64,000 bases of DNA from Mycetocola manganoxydans. Its GTDB lineage: Bacteria > Actinomycetota > Actinomycetes > Actinomycetales > Microbacteriaceae. The stretch spans positions 1 to 64,000 of the forward strand of contig NZ_RCUV01000006.1 of NCBI RefSeq assembly GCF_003667545.1. Reading direction: 5' to 3'. The position numbers were made by a program, and so were the translations under genes. Below, piece after piece: positions 9,694 to 17,928 of this stretch (position 1 is its first letter; every line of letters begins with the position of its first letter). The notes below the pieces were generated by a model. It saw nothing but the letters and a program-made list of their open reading frames with translations. It was not told where the DNA came from and did not search any database.

Positions 9694-9790
9694 GTATCCG
9701 TCTCCCTGGTTTCCGGCCAGCGACCAGCCTACCGACGCCAAACCGGGTGTCCGCCGTGACCGGTGTCAGGGAACCGGGTAAGAATGGAGC

Positions 9791-10360
9791 ATGAGCGTTC
9801 GCACCCCAGACCCCGACCAGCCGCAGGACCCGACACCAGACCCCACCCCCGGCTGGCTGAGCGACATCGAGCTGGAAGAAGTGCGGAGGCGGCTTCCGCT
9901 CCTGTACGTCGAAGCGGTCCCGGTGCGCGTGGATGGACTCGGCGTCGTCACCGAAGTGGGCATCCTGCTGCGGGCGACAGCGACGGGTCAGATGACCCGC
10001 ACCCTCGTCTCGGGTCGGGTGATGTACGGCGAAACGCTGCGCGACGCGCTGTTCCGGCACCTCGAGAAGGACCTCGGTCCGATGGCCTTCCCGCTGCTGC
10101 CGGCGTCTCCGACTCCGTTCCACGTCGCCGAGTACTTCCCGATGCCCGGCATCTCCGCCTACACGGACGACCGCCAGCACGCCGTCGCGCTCGCCTACGT
10201 CGTCCCCGTGACCGGAACGTGCGATCCGCGGCAGGATGCCCTCGAGATCACGTGGATGTCGCCCGAAGAGGCCCAGTCGGATGCTCTCAGTGCAGAGATG
10301 GAGGGCGGGCGGGGAACGCTTCTGCGCCTCGCCCTCGCCTCGGTCGGCCGGTTGCGTTAA
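9791..10360 (+). CDS. NUDIX hydrolase-related protein (DUF4916 type)
   Basis: This 189-aa protein matches a conserved actinobacterial family annotated as NUDIX-like/DUF4916. The start is proline-rich (DPDQPQDPTPDPTPGW), followed by a compact alpha/beta domain with VSGRVMYGETLRDALFRHL. That block sits where a Nudix box would be, but the full G-x5-E-x7-REUXEE pattern is absent: only G..GETLRDAL survives. Hydrolase activity is therefore doubtful, and it may be a ligand-binding relative. The upstream sequence TAAGAATGGAGC places a -10-like element about 6-7 bases before ATG. The gene is followed by a bidirectional terminator shared with the convergent GNAT gene. Confidence 0.7.
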   Translation: MSVRTPDPDQPQDPTPDPTPGWLSDIELEEVRRRLPLLYVEAVPVRVDGLGVVTEVGILLRATATGQMTRTLVSGRVMYGETLRDALFRHLEKDLGPMAFPLLPASPTPFHVAEYFPMPGISAYTDDRQHAVALAYVVPVTGTCDPRQDALEITWMSPEEAQSDALSAEMEGGRGTLLRLALASVGRLR

Positions 10361-10366
10361 CGACGA

Positions 10367-10396
10367 AGAAGGCGGATGCCGGTGCATCCGCCTTCT
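10367..10396. terminator. Bidirectional terminator hairpin between convergent genes
   Basis: Perfect 13-bp stem (10367-10379 with 10384-10396) with a CGGT loop. A-rich sequence on the left and TTCT on the right allow it to work in both directions. The stem is built from the frequent word GGCGGATGC. Confidence 0.75.
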
Positions 10397-10414
10397 CCGA
10401 TCGTTCGTCGAACG

Positions 10415-10933
10415 CTAGCGAACGTAGCGGACTTCGTGGATCTCTTCACCGAGGAACGGCTCTGTGTGCTCGGCGCCGTCAGCAACGAACCCGTTCTTTT
10501 CGTAGAAGTGACGGGCGCGGCCGTTCGCCGATGACACCCACAGGTAGGCGGGCTCGTCCTTATCGATGGCGGCGTCGAAGAGCTTCTGGCCGGTACCCGT
10601 GCTGCGGAACTCGGCCAGCATGTTGATGAAGTACAACTCGCGATCGCGCGGCGCATCGGCGTCGCGGGCGGGGCCGGAACCGGAGAAGCCGACGATCTCG
10701 CCATCCCTGACAGCAGCGAACTGGCGGTACGCGGGGCCCTGGTTCATCCAGTGTGTCCAGAGCTCAGCCATCCGGCGCGGGGAGAGCCGCTCCAGTGCGG
10801 CCTTCGAGATGAGCTCGTCGTAGCTTTCGTGCCAGCACTGCGCGTGAACGCGGCCGAGCGACTCTGCGTCAACATCGCGCACGGGGCGAACAATGATCTC
10901 TGAAACGGAGGGAGCTGCAACATCGGTGTCCAT
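10415..10933 (-). CDS. GNAT family N-acetyltransferase
   Basis: This 172-aa protein has the GNAT fold signatures: IIVRPVRDVDAESLGRVHAQ at the N-terminus, the hydrophobic strand before the acetyl-CoA pyrophosphate loop (ELYFINMLAEFRSTGTGQKL, with R-x-TGTG as the loop) near residue 110, and the closing ARHFYEKNGFV near 145. It should transfer an acetyl group from acetyl-CoA to an amine; the substrate is unknown. The ATG at 10933 is preceded by TATGGT and six further bases, which suggests a leaderless transcript. A longer open frame to 11047 is rejected because it would run through that promoter. Confidence 0.85.
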   Translation of the reverse strand: MDTDVAAPSVSEIIVRPVRDVDAESLGRVHAQCWHESYDELISKAALERLSPRRMAELWTHWMNQGPAYRQFAAVRDGEIVGFSGSGPARDADAPRDRELYFINMLAEFRSTGTGQKLFDAAIDKDEPAYLWVSSANGRARHFYEKNGFVADGAEHTEPFLGEEIHEVRYVR

Positions 10934-11092
10934 ACCGTGACCATACCCCCGGGTGTGGCGGGGTGTGAAATCGGCGGAACTGCCCCTTGACACCTGCGCG
11001 CGAAACCGCGCGACCGCGCGAAAAAAGCCACCGCCCGGCCGGCGCATCCGAAGATGAGCCGGCGCGAACCGGTGGCTGTTTCCGAGGGGTGT

Positions 11093-12592
11093 CTAGCGTC
11101 CGGTGGAGACGCGGCGGTTGGTCCGCTGTCCGCCCGTTGAAGCGCCGCCGGACGTGGCCGGACGAGCCGAGCGCTCGGGGCGTCCCTGAACGGGGCGTCC
11201 CTGTGCGGGACGGCCGGAGGGTGCACCCTCGTGGTGACGGGTTGAGGAGCCTGCGGTCGAGGTCGAGTAGTTCCGCGATCCGGAACTCGAACGGGTCCGT
11301 CCACCGCCCTGGCCGTCGCGGGCTGCACGCTTGCGCTGGGCGTTGGCGCCCTGTGAGCGTCCGCCACCCTGAGCCTGCACAACGCGGGGGACCGGCTTGA
11401 CGTATGCGGCGACCTCGCCGATGAGAGCGGTGACTTCGGGAGACGTCGCTGTGACGGAGACCGGGGTCACCTTGATCTCGGCCTTGCGGAGAAGAACGGC
11501 GAGGTCCTTCTTCTGGGTCGGGAGGCAGATGGTTACGACGTCACCGGCGCTGCCGGCGCGTGCCGTACGGCCCGAGCGGTGCAGGTACGCCTTGTGCTCC
11601 ATGGGCGGGTCGACGTGGATGACGAGTTCGACGTCGTCGACGTGCACGCCGCGAGCCGCGACATCCGTTGCCACCAGAACGCGAGCCGAGCCGTCGCTGA
11701 ACGCGGCGAGGTTGCGGTCACGCTGCGGCTGGGACAGGTTGCCGTGCAGGTCGACGGACGGGATGCCCGAGTCGGTGAGCTGCTTGGCGAGCTTCTTCGC
11801 GTGGTGCTTGGTGCGCATGAAGAGGATCCGGCGGCCGGTTCCTGACGCGAGGGCCTCGATGAGCTGCTTCTTGGAGTCGGGGCCGTTGACCTCGAACACG
11901 TGGTGGGTCATGGCCGAGACGTGGCTCGTGGCCTCGTCGACGGAGTGCAGGACCTCGTTGTGAAGGAAGCGCTTAACGAGCTTGTCCACACCGTTGTCGA
12001 GGGTTGCCGAGAAGAGGAGACGCTGTCCGTTGGACGGCGTCTTGTCCAGGATGCGGGTGACGACGGGGAGGAACCCGAGGTCGGCCATGTGGTCGGCCTC
12101 GTCGAGCACGGTGATCTCGACGGCGTCGAGGTTGACGAAGCCCTGCTTCATGAGGTCCTCGAGACGACCAGGGCAGGCAACGACGATGTCGACGCCTGCC
12201 TTCAGTGCGGTGACCTGGCGGGTCTGGTTGACGCCACCGAAGATGGTCGTGGTGTTGAGGCCGTATGCAGCCGCGAGCGGTGTGAGCACAGCGGAGATCT
12301 GCGTGGCGAGTTCACGAGTCGGAGCGAGGACCAGGCCGAGCGGGCGACCCGGGCGGCGCTTTCCGCCGGCGAGCTTGCCCCCGAGGCGGGCAGCCATCGG
12401 AATGCTGAACGCGAGCGTCTTGCCCGAGCCCGTCTTGCCGCGGCCGAGCACGTCACGTCCGCCGAGGGTGTCCGGGAGAGTGTCGACCTGGATCGGGAAG
12501 GCGAGCGTTTTACCGTCTGCGGCGAGGGCCGAGACGAGGGCGGCGGGAACGCCGAGATCGGCGAACGTGGTTTCTGGGAGTGTTTCTGACAA
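11093..12592 (-). CDS. DEAD/DEAH-box ATP-dependent RNA helicase
   Basis: This 499-aa RNA helicase resembles the RhlE/DeaD group that remodels rRNA and mRNA, often in the cold. Motif I (GKTGSGKT) is near residue 52, followed by the DEAD box (VLDEADHMADLGF) near 180, SAT (LFSATLD) and motif VI (HRSGRTARAG). The C-terminal 100 residues are low-complexity, rich in Gly, Arg, Ser and Gln (GRPAQGRPVQGRPERS), as in RNA-annealing tails. The TTG start at 12592 is chosen because GAAAGG lies 7 bases upstream and the protein then begins MSETLPETTFADLG, where homologues start. The frame stays open to an ATG at 12709 with its own AAGGA, so a 39-residue longer form cannot be excluded. Confidence 0.88.
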   Translation of the reverse strand: MSETLPETTFADLGVPAALVSALAADGKTLAFPIQVDTLPDTLGGRDVLGRGKTGSGKTLAFSIPMAARLGGKLAGGKRRPGRPLGLVLAPTRELATQISAVLTPLAAAYGLNTTTIFGGVNQTRQVTALKAGVDIVVACPGRLEDLMKQGFVNLDAVEITVLDEADHMADLGFLPVVTRILDKTPSNGQRLLFSATLDNGVDKLVKRFLHNEVLHSVDEATSHVSAMTHHVFEVNGPDSKKQLIEALASGTGRRILFMRTKHHAKKLAKQLTDSGIPSVDLHGNLSQPQRDRNLAAFSDGSARVLVATDVAARGVHVDDVELVIHVDPPMEHKAYLHRSGRTARAGSAGDVVTICLPTQKKDLAVLLRKAEIKVTPVSVTATSPEVTALIGEVAAYVKPVPRVVQAQGGGRSQGANAQRKRAARDGQGGGRTRSSSGSRNYSTSTAGSSTRHHEGAPSGRPAQGRPVQGRPERSARPATSGGASTGGQRTNRRVSTGR

Positions 12593-12989
12593 AGTGGTGC
12601 CTTTCGGGGCATCAGCATCCCGTACGGATCTCGACAGGCGAAATCGCTGGAGCGGGAGAGAGTGGCGAAGGTGGCAAAGGCCACATCCGTTCGCCGTATG
12701 AAGAGTCATCGACCCGAAATCCTTATCGGATATGCCGGGGAGAGAGGAAGCGTTCTACGACGCAAGGGGCACAATGATGGGCCCGCAAGTACCCCCAGCC
12801 TAGCCCACAAGTCTCCGCGCTGCCTGACAGCGCTCGTCTGCGCGGCGAAACGCGGCACCAACGGCATCCCCTGAACCCCGTTGTCTTCGGCATTCGCCTT
12901 TTGAATCGTGTCTCATAGAGGATCGACGATCGACGGCTTCGTGACAGCATTCGAACCCGTGCACCGCCCGTTTTACAAAGGAGTAAGCG
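12593..12989. other. 397-bp divergent intergenic region between RNA helicase and MFS permease
   Basis: Holds the leader of the leftward helicase (12593 to about 12750), including an in-frame upstream ATG at 12709, and the upstream region of the rightward permease. The permease ribosome binding site AAAGGAG (12978-12984) is followed by an in-frame TAA and then the ATG. No remnant of the missing permease N-terminus is visible in any forward frame, and no RNA gene is recognised. Confidence 0.5.
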
Positions 12990-14099
12990 ATGACCTACGC
13001 GTTCTCGCAGCTGCCCGCCGGGTTCCTCGTCGACAAGCTCGGCGCCCGCAAGATGTACTTCATCGCGATCGCCGGCTGGAGCATCGCGACCGCGCTCATG
13101 GCGTTCGGCACCAAGCTGTGGCACTTCGTCACTTTCCGTGCCCTCCTCGGCCTGATGGAGTCCCCGAACGGTCCTGCATCTGCCAAGCTCACCGCAGACT
13201 GGTTCCCGCGCTCGGAGCGCGGCCAGGCAACGGCGATCTGGGACAGCGGATCCAAGTGGGGCCCTGCGGTCGCGCCTCCCGTGCTCACCTTCTTCCTGAT
13301 CACGTTCGGTTGGCAGTCGATCTTCGTCTTCCTCGGTGTCATCGGAATCGTCCTCGCCGTCGCGTTCTACATGTTCTACCGGATGCCGGAAGAGCACCGT
13401 CGGGTGTCTGAAGAAGAGTTCGCTCACATCAAGTCCGAGCGTGACATCGAAGAGGCCGGCACCACGAAGGCGTCCTGGATCGGCCTGTTCAAGCACCGCC
13501 AGGTGTGGGGAATGATGGCCGGATTCTTCTGTGTCATCTGGATCTGGAACATCTTCATCGTCTTCATGCCCCTCTACCTGCAGGACGCACACGGCGTGAC
13601 CATCGCCGGCACCGGCATCCTCGCGGCCATCCCATACGTCGGCGCCGCCATCCTCGGTATCACCGGCGGCTGGCTGATGACCCGCTACACCAAGCGGTCG
13701 GGTCGCGACGCCCTCACGGCGAAGCGCTACTTCATGTCTGGTGCCGCGATCGTGGCCGGCATCCTCGTTGTTCTCATCCCGTTCCTCCCGACGCTTCCGC
13801 TTGCTCTCGGCGTCATGACGCTCGCACTCGGTTTCGTGGCGACCATGCAGGCGGCCGCCTGGGCGATGCCCGGCGACATCGTTCCGCGCAGCCAGATCGC
13901 ATCCGTCGGAGCCATCCAGAACTTCGGTGGTTACTTCGGCGGAGCGTTCGCCCCGCTGCTCACCGGTGTTCTCTATGACGCGACTGGTTCGTACACGCCA
14001 TCGTTCGTCATCGGTGGCATCATCGCGTCGCTCGCAGCTGTGGCGTACACCGTGCTCGTCCGCAAGCCGATCACCGCGTCGAAGACGGTCACCGCGTGA
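12990..14099 (+). CDS. MFS transporter of the anion:cation symporter (sugar-acid) type, N-terminally short
   Basis: This 369-aa permease resembles the ACS family (ExuT, galactonate and glucarate transporters), which imports organic anions with protons. The first residues, MTYAFSQLPAGFLVDKLGARK, match the end of TM2 and the loop 2-3 signature G-x3-D-x2-G-x-R/K. In family members this normally begins about 65-75 residues into a 430-450-aa protein, so TM1 and most of TM2 are missing. A good ribosome binding site precedes the ATG, and an in-frame TAA lies two codons upstream, which rules out a longer version. The rest is intact to TM12. It overlaps the next gene by four bases (GTGA), suggesting joint uptake and oxidation or reduction of a hydroxy acid. 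Activity without TM1 is doubtful. Confidence 0.75.
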   Translation: MTYAFSQLPAGFLVDKLGARKMYFIAIAGWSIATALMAFGTKLWHFVTFRALLGLMESPNGPASAKLTADWFPRSERGQATAIWDSGSKWGPAVAPPVLTFFLITFGWQSIFVFLGVIGIVLAVAFYMFYRMPEEHRRVSEEEFAHIKSERDIEEAGTTKASWIGLFKHRQVWGMMAGFFCVIWIWNIFIVFMPLYLQDAHGVTIAGTGILAAIPYVGAAILGITGGWLMTRYTKRSGRDALTAKRYFMSGAAIVAGILVVLIPFLPTLPLALGVMTLALGFVATMQAAAWAMPGDIVPRSQIASVGAIQNFGGYFGGAFAPLLTGVLYDATGSYTPSFVIGGIIASLAAVAYTVLVRKPITASKTVTA

Positions 14100-15121
14100 G
14101 CGCGGCCACCGGCTACCTGGTTGCCGTGACGGCGGATGTCGTTCGGCCAGACGGGTCGTCCGTTCACGGTGATCTCGGCTTCGACCGTCTGACGAAGCGG
14201 GGAATCGACTGGTCTGTGCTTCCCGGTGACGCCCCGGTGCTCCCGCCCGCGTACTTCGACGACGTCGACGCCGTGCTCGTGATGGGGCACACGCACTTCG
14301 ACGCCGAGACGGTGGACCGCACTCCGCGGCTGCGGCACATTGCACGCTTCGGAGCGGGTTTCGAAACCGTCGATCTTGACGCGTGCACCCGGGCCGGTGT
14401 CGTCGTGACCAACACGCCGACCGCGATCAAGCGGACGTTGTCGACGGCTGCAGTCACGATGATTCTCGGCCTTCTGCACAATGTTGTTCCCAAGGACCGG
14501 ATGGTGCGCGAGTCGCGTTGGGAAGACCGGGAACACTTCCGGGGTGTCGGCCTCGAGGGGCGGACGCTCGGTATCGTCGGCTTCGGCAGCGTCGGAGCGG
14601 ATGTCGCTCTGCTGATGCAGAACTTCGACATGACGATTCTCGGCACCAACCGCAGCGGCACGAGCGAAGCGGCCGACCGGCTCGGGGTCGACCTCGTGTC
14701 GCTCGACGAGCTGCTGGAGCGTTCGGACGTCGTGCTGCTCACCGCGGCCCTCACCCCGGAGACGACGGGCATGATCGATGCGTCCGCGCTCGCGAAGATG
14801 AAGGCATCCGCTTTTCTCGTCAACGTTGGGCGGGGAAAGCTCGTCGACACCGATGCTCTCCGTGATGCCCTGCTCACCGGGGAGATCGCTGGAGCCGGGC
14901 TCGACGTGTTCGACCCCGAACCGTTGCTGGCGGACGACCCGATCCTCGGGCTCGACAACGTGCTGCTGAGCCCGCACGCTCTCGGCTGGACCGATCAGTT
15001 CACGTCGACGGCGGCGCTTGATGCCATCGTCGCGATCGCCGAAGGGGCAATGCCGGACTCGGTTCTCAACCCCGAGGTGTTCGAGACCGAGGCCTGGCGC
15101 CGCAAGGTCGCTGCTGGCTGA
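14096..15121 (+). CDS. D-isomer-specific 2-hydroxyacid dehydrogenase
   Basis: This 341-aa NAD(P)-dependent enzyme of the phosphoglycerate/hydroxypyruvate reductase superfamily interconverts a 2-hydroxy acid and its 2-oxo acid. The nucleotide site GFGSVGADVA lies near residue 160. The catalytic Arg is probably in LVNVGRGKLVDTDAL (about 240), the Glu in GLDVFDPEPL (about 268) and the His in SPHALGWT (about 298). The GTG start overlaps the permease stop, so the two form an operon, and the transporter probably supplies the substrate. Which hydroxy acid is used cannot be told. Confidence 0.88.
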   Translation: MSAATGYLVAVTADVVRPDGSSVHGDLGFDRLTKRGIDWSVLPGDAPVLPPAYFDDVDAVLVMGHTHFDAETVDRTPRLRHIARFGAGFETVDLDACTRAGVVVTNTPTAIKRTLSTAAVTMILGLLHNVVPKDRMVRESRWEDREHFRGVGLEGRTLGIVGFGSVGADVALLMQNFDMTILGTNRSGTSEAADRLGVDLVSLDELLERSDVVLLTAALTPETTGMIDASALAKMKASAFLVNVGRGKLVDTDALRDALLTGEIAGAGLDVFDPEPLLADDPILGLDNVLLSPHALGWTDQFTSTAALDAIVAIAEGAMPDSVLNPEVFETEAWRRKVAAG

Positions 15122-15135
15122 GGCTCCTTCGCCGT

Positions 15136-15172
15136 CAACGCCCGTCCCGTGTATGTCGCGGGGCGGGCGTTG
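15136..15172 (+). terminator. Terminator hairpin after the dehydrogenase gene
   Basis: 14-bp stem with one mismatch (15136-15149 with 15159-15172) and a 9-base loop, followed by TGCGTTCT. It lies 14 bp after the stop, between convergent genes. Confidence 0.6.
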
Positions 15173-15193
15173 TGCGTTCTCCTGGTGTTGTGG

Positions 15194-15712
15194 TTAGAGG
15201 ACGTCGGCGCCGGCGTCGACCTTGTCGGCCGGCGGTCGAGGGTCGAAGCCCCAGTTCGGTGCCATCTCCTTCAGACGGACGCCGCGCCACTGCCACATCG
15301 TCCACATCGGCATCCACAGGGCGGCGGCAGCCGGGCCCCCGAAGTCGAGCCGGTCACGGTACAGGGTGCGTGCCGGGTTCCCCGGCGCCGGAGCGACGGC
15401 CATCTGGTGTTTCCAGTTGTCGAGCAGGCTGAGCGGACCGGAGAGCGGGCGACCGGAGTCGACGAGGATCCGCACCCCCGGCATCCGGGTCAGGTCGAAG
15501 TCGAGGTCGATGCGCTGCCGCCCCACCGGGACGACGCCCGCGCCGCGCACGGTGACGTCCATGCTGCCCGGCTCCCACAGTGTCGGCACCGGTCCACCGG
15601 GGTCGAGCTCGAGCAGCGGCGAGTAGAGCTCGCGCAGCACGGCGGGGGAGCGGAGCGCTCGCCAGGCATCGAACGGATCGCAGTCGAGGATCATCTTGAG
15701 TTGCACGCGCAT
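15194..15712 (-). CDS. SRPBCC-like hypothetical protein
   Basis: This 172-aa protein has no catalytic motif that I recognise. The N-terminus (MRVQLKMILDCDPFDAWRAL, then SPAVLRELYSPLL) looks like the first strand and the two short helices of the START/SRPBCC (polyketide cyclase) fold. The C-terminal helix region contains WMPMWTMWQWRGVRLKEMA, rich in Trp and Met. It may bind a hydrophobic ligand. The ATG at 15712 is preceded by GGGAG. It is transcribed toward the terminator after the dehydrogenase and lies back to back with the EVE-domain gene. Confidence 0.55.
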   Translation of the reverse strand: MRVQLKMILDCDPFDAWRALRSPAVLRELYSPLLELDPGGPVPTLWEPGSMDVTVRGAGVVPVGRQRIDLDFDLTRMPGVRILVDSGRPLSGPLSLLDNWKHQMAVAPAPGNPARTLYRDRLDFGGPAAAALWMPMWTMWQWRGVRLKEMAPNWGFDPRPPADKVDAGADVL

Positions 15713-15851
15713 GCTCCCAGTCTTCCGCGCGAAACAGGGCGGTGTGCCGAAATGCGGGAATTCGGACCGAACTCCCCGCAAACAGCATCGGATTTCAGCA
15801 GTGGGCCGACTCCTGCGACGTTCGGAACACCGGGTGCGCTAGACAGGGAGC

Positions 15852-16316
15852 ATGGCGATTCGATTCTGGCTGGCGGTGGCCTCACGCGACCATGTGCGCA
15901 GCGCCGTCGACCAGGGGATCGCGCAGGTCAACCATGGATCACGTGCGGGGCTCGACTCGATGGGCGAGTCCGATGGGCTGGTCTACTATTCGCCGAAGAC
16001 CGAATACCCCGACGGCGAACCGCTCAAACACTTCACCGCGATCGGCCGGATCGCGAGCAATGAGCTGTACCAGGCGCTGTCGCTCGACCGCCGGCCGTGG
16101 CGGCGCAAGGTCGACTGGGACCTGTCCGCCGAACCCGCGCCGATCCGGCCGCTACTGGGTGCTCTCGATTTCACGCGCAACGCGCCGAACTGGGGCTACC
16201 AGTTGCGCGGTGGCCTCATCGAGCTCTCGCGGCATGATTTCGAGATCGTTCGGGATGCCATGCGTCGCCCCTCTCCCGACGACCGCCGGTACCCGGAGGA
16301 ACGTCACTGGCTGTAA
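15852..16316 (+). CDS. EVE domain-containing protein (UPF0310)
   Basis: This 154-aa protein is a stand-alone EVE domain of the PUA-like superfamily, which binds modified bases in DNA or RNA. It begins MAIRFWLAVASRDHV, followed by the conserved GDGLVYYSPKTEY-like block (here ESDGLVYYSPKTEYPDGEPL) and FTAIGRI, the usual core strands. Length is typical for UPF0310. TAGACA followed by six bases and ATG suggests a leaderless start, although GGGAG is also present. No partner nuclease or methylase is next to it, so a housekeeping RNA-related role is as likely as a defence role. Confidence 0.82.
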   Translation: MAIRFWLAVASRDHVRSAVDQGIAQVNHGSRAGLDSMGESDGLVYYSPKTEYPDGEPLKHFTAIGRIASNELYQALSLDRRPWRRKVDWDLSAEPAPIRPLLGALDFTRNAPNWGYQLRGGLIELSRHDFEIVRDAMRRPSPDDRRYPEERHWL

Positions 16317-16357
16317 CACGACAGGGAACGCGAACGAGCCCTCGTTACGCTGGAACC

Positions 16358-16894
16358 ATGTCGAACAGCACTGCCCCGTCAGCCCCACCCGTCGCCACGC
16401 CGGCCGCCCAGTCGAAGTACCAGGTCCGCTTCGACGCCGGCGTTGCCGGGCTCGACCGGGTCGCCGACGTGGACCTGCTGATCTGGGTGGATGCGCTCGC
16501 GCTCGCCGATGCCAGCGCCGCCCTCGACACGCCGGCAGCCACCGTTGTTGCAGCCAACCTCACCAACCGGAGCGCCGTCGCCGCGTGGGCTCTCGAGCAC
16601 CAGGTACGCCTGGGCCGCCGGGTCTCTATCGCCGTCGTCGCCGGAGGGACAGGTGCTGCCGATTCCCTAGCCGCCGGCGCCGTCATCGACGCGCTCGTCG
16701 TCCGTGGCATCGACTTCACGTCACCGGAAGCCGCGGTCGCGTGTGCGGCATTCGACAGCCTGCGGAACGCAGTCGGGCACCTGTTCACGGCATCCGTCGA
16801 CGGTCAGGCGCTGATCGCGGCAGGCGACCGGGACCGCGTCGTCGCAGCCGCTCGAGTGGACTCCACCACCGAGGTGGCCGTTCTCCGCGACTGA
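16358..16894 (+). CDS. ComB-like (2-phosphosulfolactate phosphatase family) short protein
   Basis: This 178-aa protein resembles the ComB family by its core: KYQVRFDAGVAGL, then a strand ADVDLLIWVDAL, then VSIAVVAGGTGAADSL. Classical ComB proteins are about 230-240 aa and act in coenzyme M synthesis, which is not expected here, so the true substrate is unknown and part of the family fold is missing or diverged. TACGCT six bases before the ATG suggests a leaderless transcript. It shares its direction with the EVE gene upstream (41 bp apart) and the DUF427 gene downstream. Confidence 0.5.
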   Translation: MSNSTAPSAPPVATPAAQSKYQVRFDAGVAGLDRVADVDLLIWVDALALADASAALDTPAATVVAANLTNRSAVAAWALEHQVRLGRRVSIAVVAGGTGAADSLAAGAVIDALVVRGIDFTSPEAAVACAAFDSLRNAVGHLFTASVDGQALIAAGDRDRVVAAARVDSTTEVAVLRD

Positions 16895-16950
16895 CTCGTC
16901 CGCGATCGGATTCTGTGGGCACTCGAGGATTGCGCGCGTATGCTGCAGCC

Positions 16951-17253
16951 ATGAAAGCCACACATCACGACACGGTTCTCGCGGAAGCGCCCGAGAGCGA
17001 TCTCATCAAGATCGAGGGCAACTGGTACTTCCCGCCGTCGAGCCTCTCCAGTGAACTGTTCACCGAGAGCCCGACTCCCTACACCTGCCCGTGGAAGGGC
17101 GAGGCGCAGTACTTCACGGTGACGACCGGCGGAGAACCCCAGAAGGACCTGGCCTGGAGCTATCCGACGCCGTACCCCACCGCATTCGACCGGGTCGGCA
17201 AGGACTTCTCCGGTTACGTCGCGTTCGACCGGTCGGTGACCATCACGGATTAG
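16951..17253 (+). CDS. DUF427 domain-containing protein
   Basis: This 100-aa single-domain protein matches the DUF427 family: HHDTVLAEAPESDLIKIEGNWYF at the N-terminus, the CPWKGEAQYF block (family pattern CPYKGxA.Y) at about residue 47, and WSYPTPYP near residue 70. No reaction has been established for the family. TATGCT lies exactly six bases before the ATG, so it is probably leaderless. Its last 11 bases overlap the 3' end of the convergent CGNR regulator gene. Confidence 0.85.
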   Translation: MKATHHDTVLAEAPESDLIKIEGNWYFPPSSLSSELFTESPTPYTCPWKGEAQYFTVTTGGEPQKDLAWSYPTPYPTAFDRVGKDFSGYVAFDRSVTITD

Positions 17254-17872
17254 CGGCGCCGTCGTCGCGGCTCGCCCGCGCCCGGTGCGAGCGCACCTTG
17301 TGCCGGTTGCCGCAACGCTGCATCGAGCACCAGCGGCGGTTGGCTGCGCGCGACGTATCGAGGTAGATGAGATTGCAGTCCTCGGCGTCACAGCCGCGGA
17401 TGCGGCCGCCGCTCGTCCCCGAGAACAGGGCGACAGCATCCCGGGCGATCGTCGACAGGGCCTGCGCTGCCCGCGGTTCGGTGCGACCCGCCTGCAGGCT
17501 GCCGCCGGCGAGCCGGGGCGGGATGTCCGGGGTCGCCGCATACAGGTTGAGCAGGTCGACGTCGCGGCCATCGCCTGGCGTGCCGGTCAACGCTGCGAGC
17601 GAAAGATTGCCGATCGCAGTGCGGAGGGTGATGGCGTCCGCAAGGTCCCGGTCGGTTGCCGGTGTGCTCGGATGACGGGCGCCGAGCCACTCGGTCAGCC
17701 CTGCGGCGTCGCGGAGCGTGTCGCCGGAATGCCCCGAGGGGATTTCGCCGCCGACGGGTCCTGTCCAGGCGAAGTCGAGCGCGAGCGAGCCGGAGTCGAA
17801 CCACCAGCGAGTTCCTTCGACCGAGACGAATTCCTGGCCGGTTGCAGGGCTCCACCCGGTCACGTCACTCAT
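17243..17872 (-). CDS. ABATE/CGNR zinc-finger transcriptional regulator
   Basis: This 209-aa protein has an N-terminal ligand-binding-like ABATE domain (RWWFDSGSLALDFAWTG) and a C-terminal CGNR zinc finger: CDAEDC, a spacer with YLDTSRAANRRWCS, and RCGNRHKV. The second Cys pair and the Arg-rich helix should contact DNA. The family is predicted to respond to stress or antibiotics by domain analogy only. The very end (RSHRARASRDDGAANP) overlaps the DUF427 gene by 11 bp. Confidence 0.85.
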   Translation of the reverse strand: MSDVTGWSPATGQEFVSVEGTRWWFDSGSLALDFAWTGPVGGEIPSGHSGDTLRDAAGLTEWLGARHPSTPATDRDLADAITLRTAIGNLSLAALTGTPGDGRDVDLLNLYAATPDIPPRLAGGSLQAGRTEPRAAQALSTIARDAVALFSGTSGGRIRGCDAEDCNLIYLDTSRAANRRWCSMQRCGNRHKVRSHRARASRDDGAANP

Positions 17873-17928
17873 GCCTTCAACTGTATGTGTTCGGGCGCGA
17901 AGGCCAGTGACGCCCGGAGGTCACCCGT

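Noticed and set aside
9791-10360. Active NUDIX hydrolase
   Set aside because: The Nudix box is not complete (no REUXEE), so only a family resemblance is claimed.
15742-16950. Long plus-strand frame upstream of the DUF427 start
   Set aside because: It runs through the EVE and ComB-like genes in another frame; the DUF427 protein itself starts at 16951.
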